Assembly (NCBI GenBank): GCA_964386005.1 | Contig: CAYLSB010000005.1 | Location: 1 to 64,000 of the forward strand | Source: FEN-1350 sp964386005 | GTDB taxonomy: Bacteria; Planctomycetota; Phycisphaerae; Sedimentisphaerales; Anaerohalosphaeraceae | Length of the DNA stretch: 64,000 bases | Direction of reading: 5' to 3' | In this document: one piece after another, positions 1-8,168 of the stretch | Numbering within the stretch: position 1 is the first letter of the stretch | Layout: the number at the start of each line of letters is the position of its first letter | Position numbers and translations under genes: made by a program | Notes under the pieces: generated by a model | Databases searched by the model: none | Told to the model about the DNA's origin: nothing | What the model saw: only the letters and a program-made list of their open reading frames with translations

Positions 1-15
1 GACATTCTGCCACTT

Positions 16-513
16 TCATAAGACCCACCGGACATTTTCATTCAGGATGGGTATACCCTCGAATGATTTTGAAGGAAGGAGTGAAAACGAACAATCTGGA
101 ATCGTAATTGCCTGATGGCACAGTTCGAGTGTTTTTTCATTCGCATCAAGAAACCGCTCGATTGCTTCTTTCATCGGATTGGGTAAGGATTCCCCCGTTT
201 CTGGAAGGTCGGCATAACCCCCAAACGGCAACAAGCGTTGATCCTCTTTTGAGGGTTCCTGATAAGCGTTGAAAGCCTTCTGGTAAAGGTCGGCAGCATT
301 CGGGGTACCTTCGGGCAACTTTCGCCTTTGATCTAACTCTTCGATGCTCATTGGATACCCCTTGGCGCGGAGTTGCTCGATCTTGCGCCGGAGTTTCCAA
401 TGTCCATTCAGCCACATCAGCGCGATTAGAATCGCCGCCAACAAGACCACGCCGGCGGCGATCCACCAGCCGCGGTGTGATCGTCGTTTCTTTCCCGGCT
501 CGACGGAATTCAT
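16..513 (-). CDS. Short membrane-anchored protein, probably C-terminally truncated
   Basis: A 165-residue protein with a basic N-terminus (KKRRSHRG), one hydrophobic segment at about residues 16-35 and a soluble part starting with a charged RRKIEQLRAKGYP stretch. Planctomycete proteins that begin this way (one N-terminal helix, then a 'RxxGxPxSxxEL' stretch and a segment like NAADLYQKAF) are, from general knowledge of the group, usually several hundred residues longer. Here the frame stops at a TGA (positions 18-16) just inside the window edge. Either this is a natural short form or the gene is broken by a nonsense or frameshift mutation; sequence to the left is needed to tell. The ATG at 513 has only a weak Shine-Dalgarno sequence. 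Function unknown. Confidence 0.6.
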   Translation of the reverse strand: MNSVEPGKKRRSHRGWWIAAGVVLLAAILIALMWLNGHWKLRRKIEQLRAKGYPMSIEELDQRRKLPEGTPNAADLYQKAFNAYQEPSKEDQRLLPFGGYADLPETGESLPNPMKEAIERFLDANEKTLELCHQAITIPDCSFSLLPSKSFEGIPILNENVRWVL

Positions 514-603
514 GTTGCTGCCTGATAGATTTATTGACAGATTGTATCAACAACCATCGTCCAATCCGCAATGGGATTGCGGATTGGACGAACCTTTTCC
601 CGC

Positions 604-1863
604 TTATAACGGCCGGATACGGATATCCTTGATAACGATCTTCATCGGGCCGAACTCAGCGCCGGGGTGGACCTGGAAGCCGATTTTTCCCGAGTCGGTG
701 GTGTCGTCATTGACATCGGCGACCTGCTTATTATTGAGCCATATCTGCGTGTGCTTGCCTTCGGTACGGATGCGCATTGTGTTCCAACCGTCACGGTTGA
801 CAAGTTTTTCATCGGTGTTCATCGCCAGAAACATCTTACTGGGGCAATAGAAGGTGCCCGACCAGCAGACGGGATTCTTCCATTCGAGGATATCGGCCTG
901 GTAGGCCTTGTCAGGTCCCTGATAGCGGAACCAGATGCCGCTATTGCAGGGCCACTCGGCGCGCCACACGCACGTCAGGTCGAAATCCTTGAAGGTGGCG
1001 GTGGTAAAGAGGTCGCCGGGGGCGTTGTTGTCGCCCTGCGTGCCGACCAGCATGCCATCGACCACGGCCCACTTGGCGCCGCCCTCGGCCTTCCAGCCGG
1101 TCAGATCCTTGCCGTTGAACAGGGCGATCTCGGCGGGCATATTCGTGCGGTTCTTATCGCCCATCAGTTCGGCAACCTTGGGCTCGATGGCTTCGGCCCA
1201 GATCTTGTAACCGGCCTCGTTGGGATGCAGGAAGTCGGGCATGATCTCCTTGGGCAGTTTGCCGTCGGCGGCGAGGAATTTGTCGTTAATGTCCAGATAG
1301 AAAATCGTCTTATTGTCGGCGATCTTGGAAGCCAATAGCGACGCCTTGGCGTTCTTTTCACGCTGGGGCGACGGATCGGGATTCCGCGGGAAGATCGCGA
1401 GAATGAGGATCTTGGTCTTGGGACATCTGCTCTGGAGTTTTTTGCAGATCGCGATGATGCCGTCGGCGATTTCCTCGGCGGTGTTGTCATTGCCGTTGGA
1501 GTTGTTGGTACCGATCATGATAACCGCCAGCTTGGGAGAGATGCCTTCGAGGTGGCCGTGATCGAACCGCCAGAGAACATGCTGCGTACGATCGCCGCTG
1601 AAGCCCATGTTGACGGCGTTGCGCGGAGCGTAGTACTGGTTCCAGAGGGCCGGAACATTGTCCCAGCCATGTGTGATCGAGTCGCCGATCATCAGCAGAT
1701 CGACATTTCCCTGCTTGACGCGTTCGTTGACGGCGTCGTTGCGGGTGGTCCACCAACTGTGGCGATGCTCGGGAGTTACGGCGGAGTGTTTCGGGGCCTG
1801 GGCCAACAGGAACTGAGACGACATAACGACGATGAGACTTACAATCCAAAGCCGACTTTTCAT
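604..1863 (-). CDS. Secreted GDSL/SGNH hydrolase fused to a DUF1080 (LamG-like) domain
   Basis: 419 residues from the ATG at 1863, chosen because GAGGAG lies 8 nt upstream and a signal peptide (MKSRLWIVSLIVVMSS, cleavage near LLAQA) starts there; the frame stays open 21 codons further upstream without such features. Residues about 45-235 form an SGNH hydrolase: block I LLMIGDSITHGW (Asp61-Ser62), a GFSGDRTQ block, IMIGTNNSNGN, and the Asp/His block PDFLHPNEAGY. This resembles the PAF-acetylhydrolase type of esterase. Residues about 245-419 are a DUF1080 / 3-keto-disaccharide hydrolase-type domain beginning FNGKDLTGWKAEGG. Inference: an exported carbohydrate esterase (for example deacetylase) with a glycan-acting or glycan-binding partner domain. 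It is transcribed divergently from the adjacent sulfatase, which fits a shared role on sulfated, acetylated polysaccharide. Confidence 0.9.
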   Translation of the reverse strand: MKSRLWIVSLIVVMSSQFLLAQAPKHSAVTPEHRHSWWTTRNDAVNERVKQGNVDLLMIGDSITHGWDNVPALWNQYYAPRNAVNMGFSGDRTQHVLWRFDHGHLEGISPKLAVIMIGTNNSNGNDNTAEEIADGIIAICKKLQSRCPKTKILILAIFPRNPDPSPQREKNAKASLLASKIADNKTIFYLDINDKFLAADGKLPKEIMPDFLHPNEAGYKIWAEAIEPKVAELMGDKNRTNMPAEIALFNGKDLTGWKAEGGAKWAVVDGMLVGTQGDNNAPGDLFTTATFKDFDLTCVWRAEWPCNSGIWFRYQGPDKAYQADILEWKNPVCWSGTFYCPSKMFLAMNTDEKLVNRDGWNTMRIRTEGKHTQIWLNNKQVADVNDDTTDSGKIGFQVHPGAEFGPMKIVIKDIRIRPL

Positions 1864-1991
1864 CTTGGTACTCCTCAAAAATACGATGATCAATCTTCGA
1901 CTGCACGACGTCGATAAGCATACCACAGCAAGCTGCCCGGGTCAAATGGACGTTCGGGAAAATGCCTTTGAATCTTATCACAAGGTGGCAA

Positions 1992-2019
1992 TTGAGAAAG
2001 ATTTGAAACGCTGTATAAT
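1992..2019 (+). promoter_or_regulatory. Sigma-70-type promoter for sulfatase 1
   Basis: TTGAGA at 1992-1997 and TATAAT at 2014-2019 are separated by 16 bp, about 60 bp before the sulfatase start at 2082. It lies in the divergent intergenic region and points the right way. Predicted from sequence only. Confidence 0.55.
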
Positions 2020-2081
2020 CAGACAACCAAATCAATGTAAATCCGAGAGCTTGAAAATGGAAACAGGATAGGATCATACGT

Positions 2082-4034
2082 ATGTCAACCGAAATGATTC
2101 ATCGCAGGGATTTTCTCAAACAAACTCTGGCGGCCTCGGGCGCGATCATCCCTCCTGCCATTGGAGCATTTTCAACCTTTGTCGAGACGACACAAGCGGA
2201 CGCGAAAAAAAACCGACAGCGGCCCAATATTCTATGGATAACCGCCGAAGATAACTGCCCTCATTTGGGCTGCTACGGAGACTCGTATGCGCGAACCCCT
2301 CATCTGGATGCTTTTGCGCTCGAAGGCATTCGCTACACTCACGCCTTTGCCACGGCGCCGGTTTGTTCCCCGGCGAGGTCGTGTCTGATTACGGGCATGT
2401 ATGCCACTTCATTGGGAACCCAGCGGCTGCGTTCGCAATTTCCGGTTCCGCCATCGGTGCGCGGTTTTGCGGCGCTTCTTCGTCAAGCCGGATATTACGC
2501 TTCCAATAATGTTAAGACAGATTACAATCTCCGCGATGAACCGGCGTTTATTCGTGATTGCTGGGATGAATCTTCCACGGAAGCGCATTGGCGCAGACGC
2601 AAATCCGATCAGCCGTTCTTTGCCGTGTTCAATTTGATGACCACGCATCAGTCGCGAACCAGCGTTTGGTCGCAGGATGAATTTGAAAAGCAAGTCGGTT
2701 CCACTTTGCTGCCCGAAGAGCGACACGATCCTTCAAGAGCGCCGCTACCGCCGTATTACCCCGACACGCAGGAAGCCCGACGGGTCTGGGCACGGTATCA
2801 CGATTGCCTCACCGCGATGGATAAGCAGGTGGGAACCATTCTCGACCAGTTGAAAGAAGACGGATTGGCGGACGACACCATCGTATTTTTCTACGGGGAT
2901 AACGGGATGGGGCTACCCAGGGGAAAACGCTGCCTGTGGGATACCGGCCTGCAAATACCGTTGTTGATACGGTTCCCGGAACGTTTCCGAACCCTGTCTC
3001 CCTCGGCGGCCGGATCTACATCGGATCGTATGGTGAGTTTTGTTGATTTTGCGCCAACGGTACTGAGTCTATGTGATGTGCCGATCCCGAAGACGATGCA
3101 GGGGCAGGCTTTTCTGGGTTCGTCGGGCGGAAAAAAGAATGAGTTTGTTTTTGGGGCACGGGATCGGGTGGATGAAGTTTTCGACCTGTCGCGATCCGTT
3201 CGTGATCGTCGTTTTCTTTACATTCGCAACTTCATGCCGCATTTATCCTGGATGCCTCCTGAATGGTACTCGGACGGCTCGACATTCCGCCGCGAATTCA
3301 AAAGACTCTTTGCCGAAGGAAAACTTAACGAATCTCAATTGACGTATGCGGCACCCCGCAAAGCTCTGGAAGAATTGTATGACACCGATTCCGATCCGGA
3401 TCAGATTCACAATCTGGCATCCGATCCGGCATATCGGACCCCACTGAAGACGATGCGGCAAGCATTGCGCCAATGGCAGCTCGCGACTCGGGACTTGGGG
3501 TTTTTGACCGAACCTCAGATCTGGGACCGTATCGGTGACACCGGTACGCCATTGGAGTTGGCACATGATGAACGGAAATATCCCCTTGTGCGTTTGCTGG
3601 AGACCGCCGATCTTGTGGGTCGCATGGAGGCCATTGCCCGGCAAGTCAAACTCCTCGGCGATACCGACGACGGCATTCGCTATTGGGCGGCGGTAGGACT
3701 TCACGCGGCCGGCCAAAACGCCAGGCCAGTCATGGATGCCTTGCGAAAGGCGCTTCAGGATTCCTGCTCTGTAGTTCGGATCGAGGCGGCAGCCGCTTTG
3801 GTGGAGTTGGGCGAATCCCAGGAATCGCTTCAAACTCTCGAACGTGAACTTTGCTCTTCCCGTGCCGATATCGCCCTGCACGCGGCGCGTGCATTGCAGT
3901 TATTGGGTGATCGGGCGAAATCCGTCTGGCCGACGATGAGAAAGGTGTGCGAGCAAGCCCGTCAGCAGGAAACAACTCTCGGCGATCCCGCCCTGTTTCT
4001 TCGTTTCAGCCTGGAGTCGGCGCTTGCGCCGTAA
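2082..4034 (+). CDS. Tat-exported sulfatase with C-terminal HEAT-like repeats
   Basis: 650 residues. A twin-arginine signal (HRRDFLKQ, then a hydrophobic stretch to about residue 33) sends the folded enzyme across the inner membrane. The alkaline-phosphatase-like sulfatase core follows: metal-ligand region NILWITAEDN at about 49, then CSPAR at 95-99, the C-x-P-x-R sulfatase signature whose cysteine is converted to formylglycine in this family, and later FFYGDNGMGLPRGK. The core ends near residue 500; residues about 535-650 show helical HEAT-type repeats (YWAAVGLHAAGQ, VVRIEAAAALVELG, IALHAARALQLLG). It is a paralogue of the sulfatase at 17921, with the same architecture. AGGATAGGA precedes the start. 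Substrate unknown, but the neighbours point to sulfated polysaccharide degradation. Maturation needs a formylglycine-generating enzyme or radical-SAM maturase, neither of which is convincingly present here. Confidence 0.93.
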   Translation: MSTEMIHRRDFLKQTLAASGAIIPPAIGAFSTFVETTQADAKKNRQRPNILWITAEDNCPHLGCYGDSYARTPHLDAFALEGIRYTHAFATAPVCSPARSCLITGMYATSLGTQRLRSQFPVPPSVRGFAALLRQAGYYASNNVKTDYNLRDEPAFIRDCWDESSTEAHWRRRKSDQPFFAVFNLMTTHQSRTSVWSQDEFEKQVGSTLLPEERHDPSRAPLPPYYPDTQEARRVWARYHDCLTAMDKQVGTILDQLKEDGLADDTIVFFYGDNGMGLPRGKRCLWDTGLQIPLLIRFPERFRTLSPSAAGSTSDRMVSFVDFAPTVLSLCDVPIPKTMQGQAFLGSSGGKKNEFVFGARDRVDEVFDLSRSVRDRRFLYIRNFMPHLSWMPPEWYSDGSTFRREFKRLFAEGKLNESQLTYAAPRKALEELYDTDSDPDQIHNLASDPAYRTPLKTMRQALRQWQLATRDLGFLTEPQIWDRIGDTGTPLELAHDERKYPLVRLLETADLVGRMEAIARQVKLLGDTDDGIRYWAAVGLHAAGQNARPVMDALRKALQDSCSVVRIEAAAALVELGESQESLQTLERELCSSRADIALHAARALQLLGDRAKSVWPTMRKVCEQARQQETTLGDPALFLRFSLESALAP

Positions 4035-4163
4035 AAGGAAATTCAATGGCTACTGCAAACAATAATTATGATGAAGGAATTGTTGTATATCAACGATATG
4101 GATAAAGTATCCTGCCGATTCGTTCCGGGGCCTCGATGAACACCCAAAACCGGGAGGTTTATT

Positions 4164-5369
4164 ATGACCAACACCGATTATCGCATCAGACGGATTGCAC
4201 ACGTTTCTTTTTCACGGTATTACAAACCGACTCCTCTCCCAACAAAGAATACTTCACTATCGTTTTTTAATTCCAAAGGAATAATCCGCTTTGCATGTGC
4301 GATAGGTTTCATTGTTTGTATATGCCTGATTGGGGGTTGCTCTATTTTTTCGTCCAGCGGAAAGGTGGAGCCGATGACCTTCGTCCATTCGGATGAGTGG
4401 GCGATTCAGGGTGGATTTGCCGCGCTGGCCGATCGACGAATCTTTACCTTGATGGCTTTTTTGAATGCGGTGGGCTACGACGAAGAGCACCCTGATTTTC
4501 AGATGCATCCTGTTCGGATACGTGTACGTGAACTGGTTCGGAAGAACGTAGAAACCCGTCCCGAGAAGGTCAAGGTCTGGCAGAAGTATTACCAGGAGCA
4601 TCGAGCGGGGACCTTCGTCTACAAGAGCTTCGTCCTGGCGCTCAGTCCCGACTATCCGTTCCGAAAGGTCGTTCCCGACGATAAACTCGGCTATCGATGG
4701 ACGGCCGAGTTCTTCAAGGATATCCCCGATATTCTGAATGATTTCTGGACGACCGCCAAGTTGGAGGAAGTCTGGAATCAGGTCAAACCCAATTATGTCC
4801 GGGAGATTCGGAAATATGATCTAAAGAAGATGGAACGGGAGATGACCTTTCTCTGGTCGTATTTTCGGATAAAACGACGTGACTCTCAGATTATGGTGAA
4901 TGTGCCGGACTTTCTGGACCACCACCTCGGGGCCATGGGGGCCGGGTACGGAGCGTATTATTTTTCGGTCGAAAATCAAGGAAGCGGAGGTTATGGCCTC
5001 AATGTCCATGAATATCTCCATTCGGTTATCAACGCTATGATGGAAAAGAATTATAGGAAACAAAAGGCCAAGCTGGACGCCTACTACATCGCCGGTAAAG
5101 ATCTTCCGGCCTCGAAGGATTACCGGAATCCGGTAACATTCGCATTTGAATGCATGGTTGGAGCCCTGGATCGAAGGATTCGCGTCAAACTCGAAAACGA
5201 TTCCAAGTGGACGAACCTTTGTGAGCAACAGGTGGCTTACGATACAAAAGAGGGTCTGATTCTAACGCAACCATTTTATCGGCTTTTGAAGGACTTTGAG
5301 GAAAGCGGTCAGCCATTCGACGTGTATCTGCGATTGTTGCTGGAAAAATTACCGGAGTATAAACCATAG
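4164..5369 (+). CDS. Lipoprotein with HExxH motif, putative zinc metalloprotease
   Basis: 401 residues; GGGAGGT lies 5-6 nt before the ATG. The N-terminus is unusually long: about 38 polar residues before a hydrophobic helix ending in the lipobox LIGGC (Cys59), so the protein should be membrane-anchored. The remainder is soluble, with HEYLH at 282-286 matching the zincin HExxH signature and a downstream FAFECMVGALD in which Glu329 is a reasonable third zinc ligand. I do not recognise a named family; uncharacterised HExxH families such as DUF4932 are a possibility only. Between a sulfatase and a beta-helix protein and in the same direction, it may be co-expressed with them (30 bp to the next gene). 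Proteolytic activity is inferred from the motif alone. Confidence 0.8.
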   Translation: MTNTDYRIRRIAHVSFSRYYKPTPLPTKNTSLSFFNSKGIIRFACAIGFIVCICLIGGCSIFSSSGKVEPMTFVHSDEWAIQGGFAALADRRIFTLMAFLNAVGYDEEHPDFQMHPVRIRVRELVRKNVETRPEKVKVWQKYYQEHRAGTFVYKSFVLALSPDYPFRKVVPDDKLGYRWTAEFFKDIPDILNDFWTTAKLEEVWNQVKPNYVREIRKYDLKKMEREMTFLWSYFRIKRRDSQIMVNVPDFLDHHLGAMGAGYGAYYFSVENQGSGGYGLNVHEYLHSVINAMMEKNYRKQKAKLDAYYIAGKDLPASKDYRNPVTFAFECMVGALDRRIRVKLENDSKWTNLCEQQVAYDTKEGLILTQPFYRLLKDFEESGQPFDVYLRLLLEKLPEYKP

Positions 5370-5399
5370 AGATCAACCAGAGCCATATCGGGAGAGAGT

Positions 5400-6734
5400 A
5401 TGAAAACAAAATCGATGCCCTTCAAAACGATAACGCTGTTATTGATTTTTATCTCGATGACGGCCGTGAATATCGATGCTGAATCGGTGTATGAACGGCC
5501 CGCCGTGACACGACCTCGCGCGACTTCCGGAGATGCCGCGGTTGAACCCGAGTGGAACAAACATCTGACGATCACGGTCGGTACTGCGAATGCGGATTTA
5601 ATTGGTACCAGCGATCGGACGATCCAGGCGGCCGTGGATTACGTCGCGCGATTTGGCGGCGGGACGGTTAAGATCCTGCCGGGAACCTATCGCCTTCGCA
5701 ACGCCGTTTATCTGCAATCGAATATCCGGCTGGTTGGCTCCGGCGCCGAGGCGGTGCTGGTGAAAGAACCATCCGTTACCACCAAGCTTGCCGAAGACAG
5801 CGACTGGTTCGATCAGGAGATCACCCTTGCCGATCCGACGGGATTCGAAATCGGCGATGGCGTTTGCCTGCGCGGACGAGCGGCCGGGAAAAACTCCGAC
5901 GACATCGTCAAACGAACGCTCGTCGCCCGGACGGGAAACCGTTTCAAGCTGGATCGTGCTTTGCGTGAAAATTTCTGGCGCAATGGAAATGCCACGGCAT
6001 CGACGCTCTTTCCACTCCTCACCGGCGAATTGATTTCCGATATTGTGATCGAGGATATCGTGCTCGACGGCAACCGCGCCAACAATGCCAACCTTGATGG
6101 GAATTATGCCGGCTGCATCTGGTTGCAGGATTGTTCCCGCATAGCCATCCGCGGCGTGACCGCACGTAATTATAATGGCGACGGCATCAGTTGGCAGGTT
6201 TGCCACGATGTGATCGTCGAACGATGCGTCAGCGAAAACAACGCGCAGCTTGGGCTCCATCCCGGTTCCGGTTCGCAGCGTCCGATCATCCGGAATAACC
6301 GGATCGTCGGTAATGAGATCGGGATCTTCTTTTGCTGGGGCGTGAAGTACGGCCTGGCCGACCAGAATATCCTGGAGGAGAATCGCATCGGCATTTCCAT
6401 CGGCCACCGCGATACGGACAATCTCATCACCCGCAATGAAATACTCCGGAGCCGCGAGGCGGGAGTCCTTTTTCGCCCGGAGGGCGGTAAAGATTTTGCG
6501 GGTCATCGTAATCGTCTCGAGGCCAATCGTATCGTTGATTCCGGCGGTGCCGACAGCATTGCGGTGGATATTCAGGGCGCAACCGAAGGCGTCGTCCTTC
6601 GCGATAATCGGATCGAAGAAACGCGGGGAGCCGCCCGTCGCATTGCTATTCGGCTCGGCGCCGAGACGCGGGACATTCAATGGAAAGATAATCGTATCAC
6701 GGGTTTCGCCTCTGATGTATTACAGTTGAAATGA
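5400..6734 (+). CDS. Secreted right-handed beta-helix protein (pectin-lyase fold)
   Basis: 444 residues with an N-terminal signal peptide (hydrophobic core ITLLLIFISMTAV, cleavage near residue 27) and GGGAGAGAG just before the ATG. From about residue 65 it has the pattern of a parallel beta-helix: IQAAVDYVARFGGGTVKILP, GTYRL, then serial short turns of the type NNRIVGNEIGIFF, NILEENRIGISIG, NLITRNEIL and LRDNRIEETRG. Such folds carry polysaccharide lyases, epimerases and GH28-type hydrolases, but I cannot identify catalytic residues that would choose among them. Context (30 bp after the HExxH lipoprotein, near sulfatase 1) suggests binding or cleavage of an acidic or sulfated glycan. Confidence 0.85.
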   Translation: MKTKSMPFKTITLLLIFISMTAVNIDAESVYERPAVTRPRATSGDAAVEPEWNKHLTITVGTANADLIGTSDRTIQAAVDYVARFGGGTVKILPGTYRLRNAVYLQSNIRLVGSGAEAVLVKEPSVTTKLAEDSDWFDQEITLADPTGFEIGDGVCLRGRAAGKNSDDIVKRTLVARTGNRFKLDRALRENFWRNGNATASTLFPLLTGELISDIVIEDIVLDGNRANNANLDGNYAGCIWLQDCSRIAIRGVTARNYNGDGISWQVCHDVIVERCVSENNAQLGLHPGSGSQRPIIRNNRIVGNEIGIFFCWGVKYGLADQNILEENRIGISIGHRDTDNLITRNEILRSREAGVLFRPEGGKDFAGHRNRLEANRIVDSGGADSIAVDIQGATEGVVLRDNRIEETRGAARRIAIRLGAETRDIQWKDNRITGFASDVLQLK

Positions 6735-6810
6735 GATCCTCCGTATGCGGTAGTTTCCATCAGAATGAGGTATGCTCATTGGGATAATCCAATCTAATCC
6801 AAACAAAAAA

Positions 6811-6838
6811 TTGAGAAATAATCGGAGAACGATATACT
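6811..6838 (+). promoter_or_regulatory. Sigma-70-type promoter for the membrane acetyltransferase
   Basis: TTGAGA at 6811-6816, 16-bp spacer, TATACT at 6833-6838, 47 bp before the start at 6886. Almost the same boxes and spacing as the promoter at 1992. Suggests this gene is transcribed separately from the beta-helix gene upstream. Confidence 0.5.
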
Positions 6839-6885
6839 ACACAATCGTGTGAACCGCCAAACAGAGGATATTCAGGAGAGATATT

Positions 6886-8112
6886 ATGACTATATCGCCG
6901 ACGACCAACGAAGCGATGACGCCGATCGAATTGCCCAAGCCCACAATCGGCCGATTGGCATCTATCGACGCTTACCGGGGTTTTGTGATGTTCCTGATGA
7001 TGGCCGAGATGCTGGCGATCTGGAAGGTGGCCGAGGCCTTTCCCGGCAATCCCGTCTGGCAGTTCCTCAAAATGCAGCAGAGTCACGTCGAATGGGTGGG
7101 CTGCACGCTGCACGACATGATCCAGCCGTCGTTTTCGTTTCTGGTGGGTGCGGCGATGGCCTTTTCGCTGGCGGCCAGGAAGGGACGCGGACAATCGACA
7201 GTATGGATGACTATTCATGCCTTATGGCGATCGCTGGTCCTGATCGGTTTTGGAATCTTTCTTCGCTCGCTGGGTTCTTCGCGGACGTATTTTACTTTTG
7301 AGGATACCCTGACGCAGATCGGTTTGGGGTATTTTTTCCTGTATCTATTCGGTCTTGGAGGCAAGCGGATTCAGTATGCCGCTCTTCTTGTGATCCTGGT
7401 CGGCTACTGGGCGGCGTTTGCTTTCTATCCGCTTCCGGAAGCGGACTTCAACTGGGAACAAACGGGCATTACGGCCGACTGGCCGCACAACCTGGAAGGA
7501 TTTTCCGCGCACTGGAACAAGAATACCAACGCGGCGTGGGTCTTTGATGGGTGGTTTCTCAATCTGTTTCCACGGGAACAGGCCTTTACCCACAATGGCG
7601 GCGGCTACAGCACGCTGAGCTTTATCCCCACGCTGGGCACGATGACTCTGGGGCTGATCGCCGGCGGCTGGCTGCGGTCGGATCTGTCGCGCGGGCGCAA
7701 GTGGTTGAGACTGGTTCTGGCGGGGATTATTTTGCTTACGATCGGAGAAGCGTTGAGCCGTTTCGGTCTGTGCCCGATCGTTAAGAGAATCTGGACGCCG
7801 TCCTGGGTCCTTTTCAGCGGGGGAGTCAGCATGGTGATCCTGGCGTTTTTCTATCTGATGATGGATATCGTCGGATTCAAGATCTGGGCGTTTCCCTTGC
7901 TGGTAATCGGTGCCAACTCCATAACGGCCTACAGCATGGACTGGCTCTTTGCCGGATTCTTCCGCAAGGCCCTGCATACGCATTTGGGATCCGATTTCTT
8001 TACAAACATCGGAGGACCCTACGCACCTCTGATCGAAGGCGCAACGGTCCTGATCCTCCTGTGGCTGATCCTGCTGTGGATGTATCGAAAGAAAGTCTTC
8101 ATCAAGATATAA
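6886..8112 (+). CDS. Multi-spanning acyltransferase (DUF5009 / heparan-alpha-glucosaminide N-acetyltransferase-like)
   Basis: 408 residues with about ten hydrophobic segments. The N-terminal motif RLASIDAYRGFVMFLMM is the hallmark of the family related to human HGSNAT, followed by the LHDMIQPSFSFLVGAA loop. Known members transfer an acetyl group across a membrane to amino-sugar termini, using acetyl-CoA on the cytoplasmic side. AGGAGAG precedes the ATG. The family is widespread and usually found beside glycan-degradation genes in planctomycetes and Bacteroidetes, as here. The acceptor in this organism is unknown. A terminator-like hairpin follows directly. Confidence 0.85.
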   Translation: MTISPTTNEAMTPIELPKPTIGRLASIDAYRGFVMFLMMAEMLAIWKVAEAFPGNPVWQFLKMQQSHVEWVGCTLHDMIQPSFSFLVGAAMAFSLAARKGRGQSTVWMTIHALWRSLVLIGFGIFLRSLGSSRTYFTFEDTLTQIGLGYFFLYLFGLGGKRIQYAALLVILVGYWAAFAFYPLPEADFNWEQTGITADWPHNLEGFSAHWNKNTNAAWVFDGWFLNLFPREQAFTHNGGGYSTLSFIPTLGTMTLGLIAGGWLRSDLSRGRKWLRLVLAGIILLTIGEALSRFGLCPIVKRIWTPSWVLFSGGVSMVILAFFYLMMDIVGFKIWAFPLLVIGANSITAYSMDWLFAGFFRKALHTHLGSDFFTNIGGPYAPLIEGATVLILLWLILLWMYRKKVFIKI

Positions 8113-8118
8113 ATACTC

Positions 8119-8147
8119 GGGGCGGCCGCAATCGACCGCCCCTTTAT
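8119..8147. terminator. Hairpin terminator between convergent genes
   Basis: GGGGCGG (8119-8125) pairs with CCGCCCC (8136-8142), followed by TTTAT. It lies between the acetyltransferase (+) and the oxidoreductase (-), so it may serve the plus-strand gene or both. The T-run is short. Confidence 0.6.
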
Positions 8148-8168
8148 CATTTGGGTACGATTGATCGA

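Noticed and set aside
4046..4105. 19-codon frame (MATANNNYDEG...) after sulfatase 1 with an AAAGG site
   Set aside because: Very short, no conservation evidence and no structural context to support it.
5598..6680. 360-codon minus-strand frame opposite the beta-helix gene
   Set aside because: Antisense shadow with no family features.
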